Part shown: in pieces, positions 55,276 through 63,002 of the stretch
Position numbering within the stretch: the stretch's first letter is position 1
Layout of the letters: every line of letters begins with the position of its first letter
Assembly (NCBI GenBank): GCA_030613245.1
Contig: JAUWMI010000010.1
Coordinates: 1 to 64,000 of the forward strand
DNA from: Candidatus Sumerlaeota bacterium
GTDB lineage: Bacteria > Sumerlaeota > Sumerlaeia > MWCT01 > JAUWMI01
Direction of reading: 5' to 3'
Length of the DNA stretch: 64,000 nt
The notes under the pieces: generated by a model
Databases searched by the model: none
The model's input: the letters and a program-made list of their open reading frames with translations, nothing else
What the model was told of the DNA's origin: nothing
Translations under genes and position numbers: made by a program

Positions 55276-55784
55276 ACAGTTACAGTACGATATCCCCCGC
55301 TCGGCTGTTTCGCATCGGCAGCACGGTTAAGCTGCTTCTACTTGTAGTAGCTGTCCTGTTTTTTGAGTTCGCGGTGCAATACCTGGTGCGCTATCGCGTG
55401 CCTGTTCCTCATCTGCTGGCTCTGTTGGTAATATTTATCGGCCTGCAATGGGAAGAGACTAGGGGAGCGGTGCTGGGATTCGTCTTCGGGATGCTTTACG
55501 GTCTCCTTGCGTATGAGCCAATCGGGCTGTCGGCATTCGGGCTGACGCTGATCGGGTTTCTGAGCGCGCAGTTGAAGAGGCATTTCTTTGTTGATACGTA
55601 CGCAGACAAAACAGTTCTTGCAGTCTGCTTGCTCGTTATGCACAACGTTGCTATCGTGATAGTGGCGTGGCTCACACTGGGATTGCATCTTCCGCTTGGC
55701 CTGCTTCAGTGCGCGATCACCGGTATATTCGCCGCGCCTTGTTTCGTTATTTTTGACTGGTTGTTTCAGACGAGGGAGAGATAA
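55272..55784 (+). CDS. mreD: Cell-shape protein MreD
   Basis: 170 residues with about five membrane segments. MreD is an inner-membrane partner of MreC in the elongasome. The start is TTG 55272 overlapping the mreC stop; GAGGAGGGGA immediately upstream supports it. Segments LLALLVIFIGLQWEETRGAV (about 49-68) and GFVFGMLYGLL (about 69-79) match the family. MreD sequences vary greatly; position between mreC and rodA settles the call. Confidence 0.92.
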   Translation: MNSYSTISPARLFRIGSTVKLLLLVVAVLFFEFAVQYLVRYRVPVPHLLALLVIFIGLQWEETRGAVLGFVFGMLYGLLAYEPIGLSAFGLTLIGFLSAQLKRHFFVDTYADKTVLAVCLLVMHNVAIVIVAWLTLGLHLPLGLLQCAITGIFAAPCFVIFDWLFQTRER

Positions 55785-55790
55785 GACGAC

Positions 55791-56903
55791 GTGGCGCTGT
55801 GGCAGTATATACAGATTGATCGCCGATTGCTCAAACACTTTGACTCTTTCATTCTCATCCTGATCCTGCTGCTCAGCCTTGTTGGCATTATAGTGATGTA
55901 CGGGTCAACTCATGCGATCCCGCATTTGCAGGGGATTGCTAAGCGCCAGGCGGTATGGGTGCTGGTTAGTCTGATCGGTTTCGGGATCGCCATTAGTTTT
56001 GATTACCGTCATCTCAAGCGATTTGCCTACCCGCTTTATGCGATTTGCGTGATCCTACTTGTCATCCTGCTGGTTAGAGGGATGACTATCAAAGGTTCAG
56101 CGAGCTGGTTCTCTTTTGGTAGAATACGTATGCAGCCATCGGAGTTTACCAAACTGGCGGTTGTCATAGTCCTGGCCGCATACTTCTCAAGCCGCACGCT
56201 GCGTATTAAGAGCATTCGTCAGGTTGCCATCCCGGTGCTTCTTGTGGCGGTGCCAACTCTGCTCATTCTGAAGCAGCCAGACATCGGTACAGCGGCACTT
56301 TTTCTACCTGCACTCTTTATTATGCTGTTCATTTGCGGCGCTAGAAAGCGTGTGTTAATTACGCTGATGGTGCTTTTTCTTGCTGGGGCGGGTGCGATGT
56401 ATCCGTTCCTCAAGCCCTACCAGAAACAGCGCATCTCGATTTTTCTCCATCCTGGATCGGACGCGCTTAATCGTGGGTATAACATCATTCAGGCAAAGAT
56501 TGCACTGGGTTCAGGCCAGCTGACGGGTAAAGGGTGGAAGCAAGGGACCCAAACAGCGCTACAATTTCTGCCCGAGCATCATACGGATTTTATCTTTTCC
56601 AGCCTGGGTGAACAGTTCGGCTATCTTGGATGTATGGGTTTACTTATGCTGTATGGCGTGTTGATAGCGCGGGGAATAAGAATTGCCCGCGATGCGCAGG
56701 ACTTCTTTGGCTGCTACCTGGTCATTGGACTACTTGCGATATTTGTTATTCACATACTGGTGAACGTAGGAATGTCGGTGGGATTATTGCCGGTGACGGG
56801 ACTCACGCTGCCGTTCATCAGCTACGGTGGATCGTCGCTTCTCACAAATTTTCTTCTGTTCGGGCTTGTTGTAAACGTGGGGATGCGGAAGTTTATGTTC
56901 TGA
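55791..56903 (+). CDS. rodA: Peptidoglycan glycosyltransferase RodA (SEDS family)
   Basis: 370 residues with ten membrane segments. RodA polymerises lipid II glycan strands during elongation and normally works with the transpeptidase PBP2. Motifs: GSASWFSFGRIRMQPSEF (about 103-120), KQPDIGTAALF (about 161-171), a loop with LPEHHTDFIFSSLGEQFG (about 265-282) and the C-terminal PVTGLTLPFISYGGSSLLTN (about 333-352). The start is GTG 55791 after GAGGGAGAG. The PBP2 gene (mrdA) that usually lies between mreD and rodA is missing; only 6 nt separate these two genes. Confidence 0.97.
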   Translation: MALWQYIQIDRRLLKHFDSFILILILLLSLVGIIVMYGSTHAIPHLQGIAKRQAVWVLVSLIGFGIAISFDYRHLKRFAYPLYAICVILLVILLVRGMTIKGSASWFSFGRIRMQPSEFTKLAVVIVLAAYFSSRTLRIKSIRQVAIPVLLVAVPTLLILKQPDIGTAALFLPALFIMLFICGARKRVLITLMVLFLAGAGAMYPFLKPYQKQRISIFLHPGSDALNRGYNIIQAKIALGSGQLTGKGWKQGTQTALQFLPEHHTDFIFSSLGEQFGYLGCMGLLMLYGVLIARGIRIARDAQDFFGCYLVIGLLAIFVIHILVNVGMSVGLLPVTGLTLPFISYGGSSLLTNFLLFGLVVNVGMRKFMF

Positions 56904-56990
56904 TGCAAGATGGCGGGCTTATCGGTTTCAACAGCGGCAGCTGTGGATATGTTGACGCTACATAAACAGCCAAGGTTTGGAGGAATTGTT

Positions 56991-59642
56991 ATGAGTTGCA
57001 AGCGAAGTATAAAGTGGGAGGGGCTCGTGTTCGTATGGCTAATCCTGGTGCAGTTGAGCATCAGTGCCTCCCCCATTATGATTACTGAAGGTGTGCGGCA
57101 GTTGGCACTATCACCCGACGGCAATCAGGTGGCATTTGTTCTTCATAATGCGCTCTGGGTCATGCCAAAAGCCGGAGGAGAGACCCAGCGGCTGGCTGAC
57201 GGTGAGATTCAGGATCCGAGCTGGACACCGGATGGGCAGCAGATAGTGTTCGCGATGAAGGAGCGCGAGACTCTAGATCTTTGGCAGGTGGCTGTCACAT
57301 CAAAACGTGTTGATCGGATAACATCGAGCACTGCGAATGAGATGATGCCGAGCGTGTCGCCGGATGGCCGCTGGATTGTGTGGGTTTCGGATCGAAGTGG
57401 CAATCCGGATCTTTGGCTTATGGATGTTGAGGGTAAGCACGCGAGCCGTCTGACCACGAACCTCTTTCCTGACACCCAGCCCTATTGGGATATGAAAGGT
57501 AAGACTATTGTTTACACGACGTTTCACAATCAAAGGGATCAGATTGCTACGCTCAAGGTAAAAGGTGACGAGCCGGAAATTCTCGCTGGGCTGCGTGGAC
57601 GTAATCCACAGTGGTCTCCGGATGGCCGATACCTGGCGTTTGTGAGAAGAGGCCTCAGTATTTACCATGTGACGGACAAGGCAGAGCGCACGATTGTGCC
57701 AGGTGAGGTGACTGCGTATTCCTGGTTACCTGATAGTACGGGATTAGTGTATGCGGAGGATGGAAAGATCTGGGAAGTCTCGATCAGCCTTGAGAGGCCG
57801 GAGACGAAGAGGATTTCGTTCGCGTGCCTGATGGAGCCGCAAGAGCTGTTCGAGCAGGTTTGGTCTGATCTGAATCAGCGCTATTATTTAGGGCGATCAG
57901 GCGAACAGGCTTGGAGAACAATGAAGACACAATACAGTGAGAAAATCCGTGACGTTTCAACGGAGGCTGAATTTCAAGAATTGATCTACAATATATTACT
58001 GCATCTACCGCAGATTAATGCCACGGCGACAGGACAGAAGGGTGTGGTTGCAGCTGCGAATCCGTATGCTCCTGAGGCAGGTATAGAGATTTTGAAAAAG
58101 GGGGGCAATGTGGTGGATGCAGCAGTGGCTTCCGCCTTTGTGAGCGACGTGGTGGAGCTGGGATCGTGCGGGATTGGTGGGGAAGGGATGATGTTGATTT
58201 ACCGGAGTGGAATGGCGGAGCCGGTAGTCGTGGATTTTCGCTCGCAGGCGCCGATCCACGCCACGTGGGACAACGCGGCGCTGAAGACCGAAGACGGGCG
58301 ATGGAAGCGTCACGGCCCTGAAGCAGCACTCATTCCTGGTGAAGTCCGCGGTCTGCATCTCGCGTTCAAGCGTTTTGGCAGCGGCAAGGTCGCCTGGCAC
58401 GAACTGCTTGCTCGGGCTATTCAGCTTGCCGATGAGGGATTTCCGCTAGATGAGCGGACTGCATTCGGCATTGAAAGGATGAGCGGATCTCTGGCCAGTG
58501 ATCCGGAGATGAACAAACTCTTTTTCCGAGATGGTCGTCCACTCCGTGCAGGTGAGCGATTCAGGAATCCTGATCTTGCCTCGACGCTGCGCAGTATTGC
58601 GGCGTATGGGTCTGACGCGTTCTATAAGGGCGCCATTGCAGATAAGATTGACGCTGATATGCGCGCGAACGGAGGACTGATCTTTAAGGAAGATCTAGCG
58701 CAGTATCGCGCGGTCATCCGCAGGCCCGTGGTTGGAGAATATCGGGGCTATACTATTTATGGCGGTTCTCCGCCGTGCGCGGGGGGGATAACCGTGATTG
58801 CCGTGCTTCAGATGCTAAACCATTATACCTTTGGACCAGAGCCGTATACTGCAGATCAGCGTAATTTCTTTTATTTGTCCGAGGCAATGAAGGTCGGTTA
58901 CGACATTGCACTCAAAACTGGAGACCCGGCATTCTGGGACTTTGAAACTGAGTATTATCTTTCGAAAACCTTTGCGCGGGAACAGTTCGGAGACATCCGG
59001 GCACGAGAGACGCAAAGCGTAGAGCCAACACCTATAGTGGCTAAACCGGGCCACACCTCTCATCTGGCAGTGGCAGACAGCGATGGTAATATGGTTGCCC
59101 TCACCCATACTCTGAGCGGGTGGTTCGGGAGCGGGCATATGGTAAAGGGTACGGGGATAATTCTGAATAACGAACTGCGGAACTTTAGGCATGAGCAGGG
59201 TGAGATCAACTCACTCTTGCCGCTAGTGCGCGTGCGGACGGATCTGGCTCCGCTGATTGTTTTTCGAAAAACACCCGAAGATGTAAAAAAACCCTATTTC
59301 ACGATTGGCGTAGCGGGTGGGGATTTTATTCCATCCACTGCTCTGGAGATTCTGATCAATATAATTGACTACGGGAAGTCGCTGCAGCAGGCCATCGAGG
59401 CGCCACGTTTTCTTCCGCCCGTGTGGGGTCGTCCGAGTTACGCGATTGAAGATTTCTTTTTTCCACGTGTATTGGACGCAATGATGGCACAGGGAGAGAG
59501 CTTTTCCAGACCTGCCGGGCTTGGGGAGCTCAGATTTGCTCGCGCGCAGGGAGCAATGATTGATCCAGAGAGCGGCTTGGTGGTTGGTGCGGCAGATCCC
59601 CGCGGCTCAAGGGGTCTTGCAGGGTATGTTTCAGCGTACTAA
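56991..59642 (+). CDS. Secreted fusion: tricorn/TolB-like beta-propeller + gamma-glutamyltransferase
   Basis: 883 residues from ATG 56991 (GGAGG 7 nt upstream); an ATG 27 codons earlier is less likely. A signal peptide (about 8-26) precedes a WD40-like/PD40 propeller (about 30-280; repeats such as SVSPDGRWIVWVSDRSGNPD). A short helical stretch at about 283-340 (ELFEQVWSDLNQRYYL) resembles the tricorn C1 region. From about 345 to the end lies a full gamma-glutamyltransferase: GVVAAANPYAPEAG, GIGGEGMMLIY, FRSQAP, IPGEVRGL and the catalytic threonine T689 in GHTSHLAVADSDGNMVALTH. GGT cleaves gamma-glutamyl bonds of glutathione-type compounds after self-processing at this Thr. The fusion is unusual. 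Confidence 0.85.
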   Translation: MSCKRSIKWEGLVFVWLILVQLSISASPIMITEGVRQLALSPDGNQVAFVLHNALWVMPKAGGETQRLADGEIQDPSWTPDGQQIVFAMKERETLDLWQVAVTSKRVDRITSSTANEMMPSVSPDGRWIVWVSDRSGNPDLWLMDVEGKHASRLTTNLFPDTQPYWDMKGKTIVYTTFHNQRDQIATLKVKGDEPEILAGLRGRNPQWSPDGRYLAFVRRGLSIYHVTDKAERTIVPGEVTAYSWLPDSTGLVYAEDGKIWEVSISLERPETKRISFACLMEPQELFEQVWSDLNQRYYLGRSGEQAWRTMKTQYSEKIRDVSTEAEFQELIYNILLHLPQINATATGQKGVVAAANPYAPEAGIEILKKGGNVVDAAVASAFVSDVVELGSCGIGGEGMMLIYRSGMAEPVVVDFRSQAPIHATWDNAALKTEDGRWKRHGPEAALIPGEVRGLHLAFKRFGSGKVAWHELLARAIQLADEGFPLDERTAFGIERMSGSLASDPEMNKLFFRDGRPLRAGERFRNPDLASTLRSIAAYGSDAFYKGAIADKIDADMRANGGLIFKEDLAQYRAVIRRPVVGEYRGYTIYGGSPPCAGGITVIAVLQMLNHYTFGPEPYTADQRNFFYLSEAMKVGYDIALKTGDPAFWDFETEYYLSKTFAREQFGDIRARETQSVEPTPIVAKPGHTSHLAVADSDGNMVALTHTLSGWFGSGHMVKGTGIILNNELRNFRHEQGEINSLLPLVRVRTDLAPLIVFRKTPEDVKKPYFTIGVAGGDFIPSTALEILINIIDYGKSLQQAIEAPRFLPPVWGRPSYAIEDFFFPRVLDAMMAQGESFSRPAGLGELRFARAQGAMIDPESGLVVGAADPRGSRGLAGYVSAY

Positions 59643-59745
59643 AGCTTATAGATATAGATTATGCGGCTTTTTGGTCCCGCGCGCAAAGGTGCTTAATCAT
59701 ACGCACGAGATGAAAACACGTAACAGGGAAATTGAGGTATTGGTC

Positions 59746-60507
59746 ATGAAAAAGATACATCTGCTCTCGATAGCCTTCGTCTGTATGGCTATATTGTTTT
59801 CGTGCGGTGAACAAGCAAGCGAGCAAGAAACCATGGGCCCAGTGATAGAATGGGATGAAGCGTGCGAAGAGTTCGCTGCACAGTTTCTCCAGAGGCTTGG
59901 CCCGGACTATGATCCCCGGGGCATCACGGGTCACGCCAGATACTGTTTTAAGACCATGACACCATTTTTCAGGGAACAGGGGCTTTCATTACATGAACGC
60001 GAGGCATTGGTGGCTCTCTGCTTGATGTCGGGGATAGAGTTTAGCCAGAGCCAGCTGGAGTACGATGGTTTGTTGGCCAAAGAGGAGAAGCGTCAGCTGA
60101 ATCAGGCGTGTATAAATGATATTGCTGCGATGGGTGAGCCGGCAGAACGTATCTGTCTTAGCCTGATCAAGGCGATTGCACCGCTGAAGAAAGGGGAGTA
60201 CCAGAAAGAATTCCCCTATGTTTTAACCGGATACTACACGATCTTTGTGCTGCAGCATATGAAGAGTAGTGAGGCCGTGCCGGTACTGATGGAGATAGCC
60301 AGCAGCCAGCTGGAGCTGCGGGGGGCGGCTGGCCGCGCATTGGGTCTTATCGGTGATCCGCAGGCCATACCGGTTTTGCGTAAGCTTGAGCGTGATCGTA
60401 AGGAGATTATTCGACGAGAAGCGAGGGATGCAATTCGCAGAATCGAGCAGATGCCTGGCGCGACACCGTTGAAGAATGATGTCGTAACATCTCCCACTGA
60501 AAAGTAG
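59746..60507 (+). CDS. Lipoprotein with HEAT-like repeat
   Basis: 253 residues from ATG 59746; longer in-frame starts lack a signal. Lipobox LFSC (17-20) predicts lipidation at C20. The region about 25-160 is helical with no known family. Residues about 175-240 form HEAT/PBS-type repeats: SEAVPVLMEIASSQLELRGA and AAGRALGLIGDPQAIPVLRKL, with a third degenerate helix pair. HEAT repeats bind proteins, so this could be an adaptor in the periplasm. The gene lies 103 nt after the propeller-GGT gene and may be co-transcribed. Function unknown. Confidence 0.7.
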   Translation: MKKIHLLSIAFVCMAILFSCGEQASEQETMGPVIEWDEACEEFAAQFLQRLGPDYDPRGITGHARYCFKTMTPFFREQGLSLHEREALVALCLMSGIEFSQSQLEYDGLLAKEEKRQLNQACINDIAAMGEPAERICLSLIKAIAPLKKGEYQKEFPYVLTGYYTIFVLQHMKSSEAVPVLMEIASSQLELRGAAGRALGLIGDPQAIPVLRKLERDRKEIIRREARDAIRRIEQMPGATPLKNDVVTSPTEK

Positions 60508-61076
60508 AACTTACGCCCATGCTCGGTCGGCCTGCCGAGATGTGTCTCGCAATGCGCGGTTGAGCCTCTTCGCAGGGCTTCAGCCGATTTTGTTTCTTGG
60601 TCTGCATCTCTCCTGGTCGAGCACTTGCGCGGATTGCTGTTCAGCCAGGCTATAATGACCAGAGCTACTTTGACAAGGTCTTCAAAAGATACGAAGGTAT
60701 TACTCCTGCACAATACCGAAAGAAGGTTCTAAAATAAGGCAAGCCTCCGATAGACATTTCTGGGAGACATTAAGTATATTAGGTATATTTAATAATCCGG
60801 GAATGGTAATAAGCACGGCAGGTTAAGGGTCTTAGTTTTATTGTCGGTTATATGTGCATAAGAGCTGAGCCGTCTTACAGCAAGAAATTACCAAAAAATG
60901 GCAATAATCTACTAGACAATTGTTATGTAGCTACAATAAAATCAGCCCCGATTGAACGATTAAACGATTATCTGTTTATAAGTTCTTCCCTATTCAGTGT
61001 GTGCGCGTCTTCTAAGATTTCATGATTTTTAGCTCCATTGGGGCTATCACATTAATAAATGCCAGGAGGATGTCCA
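60508..61076. other. Intergenic region upstream of the C1 cluster
   Basis: It holds the AraC remnant (60627-60737). About 340 nt of AT-rich DNA then runs up to the corrinoid gene, which should contain its promoter. No cobalamin riboswitch pattern is recognised. AGGAGGA at 61064-61070 is the ribosome site of the next gene. Confidence 0.5.
60627..60737 (+). pseudogene. Remnant of an AraC-family regulator C-terminus
   Basis: In this frame GYNDQSYFDKVFKRYEGITP then AQYRKKVLK and a stop codon read exactly like the second helix-turn-helix of AraC/XylS regulators (GYxDxSYFxRxFKKxxGxTPxxYR). The preceding residues ARIAVQP are a poor fit and no start or upstream HTH is found within the 120 nt back to the HEAT gene. 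It is a broken leftover of a transcription factor. Confidence 0.75.
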
Positions 61077-61754
61077 ATGGCAAATTTGAAAGATATTGCT
61101 GAGAATGTAATCTGCGGAAAGGCTGATAAGAATGCGGCATATCCGCCATCCAGGAAAGGTCAACCCGGGGTGCTTGAGCTGGTAGAAGAGGCCATAAAAG
61201 AAGGCGTCTCTCCGATCGAGATTCTCAACGAGGGGCTGATTGCCGGAATGGAAGTTGTAGGCAAGCGCTTCAAAGCGAATGAATGCTACGTGCCTGAAGT
61301 GCTGATTGCAGCACGTGCCATGAAGACCGGGATGGTGGTTTTGCAGCCGCTGCTGGTGGCTACCGGGGTAAAGCCGGCCGGGACGTTTATCATTGGCACG
61401 GTAAAAGGTGATCTGCACGATATTGGAAAGAACCTGGTAGCCATGATGCTCGAAGGGGCGGGTTTCAAAATTGTTGACCTTGGGATTGATGTTCCAGGGC
61501 AGAAATTTCTTGAGGCGAGTAAGGAGAACCGTGGTGCTATTGTAGGTATGTCCGCGTTGCTGACAACGACGATGGTGGGAATGAAGAGTAACGTTGATCT
61601 CATTCGCAGCGCCAGTTTAGATTTCCAGGTTCCGATTGTGATTGGTGGTGCGCCGGTAACGCAGGAATATGCTGATGAAATTGGCGTCGACGGATACGCC
61701 ACAGATGCAGCATCTGCAGTTGATCTTGTGAAAAGCTTACTGAAGGCAAACTAA
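61077..61754 (+). CDS. Corrinoid (cobalamin-binding) methyl-carrier protein
   Basis: 225 residues from ATG 61077, 6 nt after AGGAGGA; an ATG six codons upstream overlaps that site. It is an MtbC/MttC/MtmC-like corrinoid protein. The helical B12-binding cap (about 20-95) contains NEGLIAGMEVVGKRF and VPEVLIAARAM. The Rossmann part (about 100-225) has GTVKGDLHDIGKNLVAMML (about 109-127) with the base-off His ligand in DLHDIG, then VGMSALLTTTM and PIVIGGAPVT. It carries a methyl group on cobalt. The adjoining methyl-H4folate methyltransferase gene suggests exchange with tetrahydrofolate. Confidence 0.95.
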   Translation: MANLKDIAENVICGKADKNAAYPPSRKGQPGVLELVEEAIKEGVSPIEILNEGLIAGMEVVGKRFKANECYVPEVLIAARAMKTGMVVLQPLLVATGVKPAGTFIIGTVKGDLHDIGKNLVAMMLEGAGFKIVDLGIDVPGQKFLEASKENRGAIVGMSALLTTTMVGMKSNVDLIRSASLDFQVPIVIGGAPVTQEYADEIGVDGYATDAASAVDLVKSLLKAN

Positions 61755-61775
61755 TTACATGCCGGGAGATACAGA

Positions 61776-62579
61776 ATGATTATTATTGGAGAGCTGATTA
61801 ATTCAACGCGGAAGAGGATTCGGGCAATGATTGAGCAACGCGATACCGAAGCGATCAAAGATATTGCACTTAAGCAGATAGAAGCTGGTGCTGACTACCT
61901 GGACGTGAACGCTGGTGCTTTTGTGGCGAACGAACCGGAGCATATGGAGTGGCTGGTAAAGACAATTCGCTCGGTCACTGAGATTCCCTTGTGTATTGAC
62001 AGTCCTTCCTATGAGGCATTGGACGTCGGGCTTCGGCTGGCCGGGCCGAACGCTATTATCAACTCTATCTCCGGCGAACCTGAGCGTTATGAGAAGGTTC
62101 TGCCGCTTGTACGGAAATATGAGGCTTCGGTGATCGCGTTGAGTATGGACGAGCGTGGTCTCCTGGACGATGAGGAGCAGATTCTCGGTGTGATTGACAG
62201 GCTGATCGGACGTCTGAAAGACGACCAGGTTCCCGCGGAGCGTATCTACATTGATCCGCTTATTAGGCCGGTCAGCACAAATACCATCTATGGGAAGCTG
62301 GCATTGCGAACGTTGCGGGAAGTGACCAGACGGTATCCAGACGTTCGGACTAGCTGCGGGCTGAGCAATGTCTCCTATGGCCTGCCAAAGCGCAAGCTGC
62401 TTAACCAGACGTTTATGATAACGGCCATGGCCAGCGGGCTTAAGGCAGCAATCCTTGATCCACTGGACAAGCAGCTCATGGCCAATATCGCTGCGGCTGA
62501 AGCGCTTCTTGGAGAGGACGAGTTTTGCATGCGCTACCTGGAAGCGGATCGCAGCGGACGATTTGAAGGACTCACTTAA
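61776..62579 (+). CDS. Methyltetrahydrofolate:corrinoid methyltransferase (AcsE-like, pterin-binding)
   Basis: 267 residues of the DHPS/MeTr TIM-barrel family. It moves the methyl group between N5-methyl-H4folate and a corrinoid protein. Motifs: GELINSTRKRI (about 5-15), GADYLDVNAGAF (about 38-49), IPLCIDSPSYEALDVGL (about 69-85), INSISGE (about 95-101), and CGLSNVSYGLPKRKLLN (about 196-212), which is diagnostic. It starts 21 nt after the corrinoid gene and stops directly before folB. In acetogens AcsE works with the CoFeSP; here the single-domain corrinoid protein next door is the likely partner. Confidence 0.95.
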   Translation: MIIIGELINSTRKRIRAMIEQRDTEAIKDIALKQIEAGADYLDVNAGAFVANEPEHMEWLVKTIRSVTEIPLCIDSPSYEALDVGLRLAGPNAIINSISGEPERYEKVLPLVRKYEASVIALSMDERGLLDDEEQILGVIDRLIGRLKDDQVPAERIYIDPLIRPVSTNTIYGKLALRTLREVTRRYPDVRTSCGLSNVSYGLPKRKLLNQTFMITAMASGLKAAILDPLDKQLMANIAAAEALLGEDEFCMRYLEADRSGRFEGLT

Positions 62580-63002
62580 ATGGCTGATCTTGACTGCATC
62601 AAGCTTTCCAACATGGGGTTCTATGCTTTTCACGGTACCACGAAGGCGGAAAAGTCAGTAGGGCAACGCTTTTTCCTGGACGTATATATTTATTTGAATC
62701 TCCGCCCCGCCGGCCAGTCGGATAACGTGAAAGATACCGTGGACTACGAAAAGGTATACAACCTGATCCGCAACATGATGAACACCAGGAAATATCATTT
62801 GATCGAGGCACTCGCCGAGGACGTGGCGAATGTCATGTTCTCCAACTTCCACAATATTGAGAGAATTCAGGTTTCCGTACGGAAGCCGAATGTTCCACTC
62901 ACCGGCATTCTTGACTGCGTCGAGATGACCATACATCGCGAGAAAGGAACAGCTACACAGACTAAGTCTGGCACGGAGCCGAAGGAGAAGAGCAAACCAT
63001 GA
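62580..63002 (+). CDS. folB: Dihydroneopterin aldolase
   Basis: 140 residues. FolB forms 6-hydroxymethyl-dihydropterin in folate synthesis. Motifs: [21 protein letters not shown] (in part, [13 protein letters not shown], about 9-21), [12 protein letters not shown] (about 28-39), [11 protein letters not shown] (about 53-63), [14 protein letters not shown] (about 73-86) and VRKPNVPL (about 104-111). A hydrophilic tail of about 20 residues follows the family core. ATG follows the upstream stop at once (TAAATG), and its own stop overlaps the fhs start (ATGA). Confidence 0.93.
   Translation: MADLDCIKLSNMGFYAFHGTTKAEKSVGQRFFLDVYIYLNLRPAGQSDNVKDTVDYEKVYNLIRNMMNTRKYHLIEALAEDVANVMFSNFHNIERIQVSVRKPNVPLTGILDCVEMTIHREKGTATQTKSGTEPKEKSKP

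Noticed and set aside
60738-61076. Possible cobalamin riboswitch ahead of the corrinoid protein gene
   Set aside because: I could not find the conserved B12-box core; only AT-rich sequence and small dyads are present.
61803-62633. 276-codon minus-strand open frame opposite the methyltransferase gene
   Set aside because: It mirrors the codons of a clear AcsE-like gene, has no family resemblance and no ribosome site.
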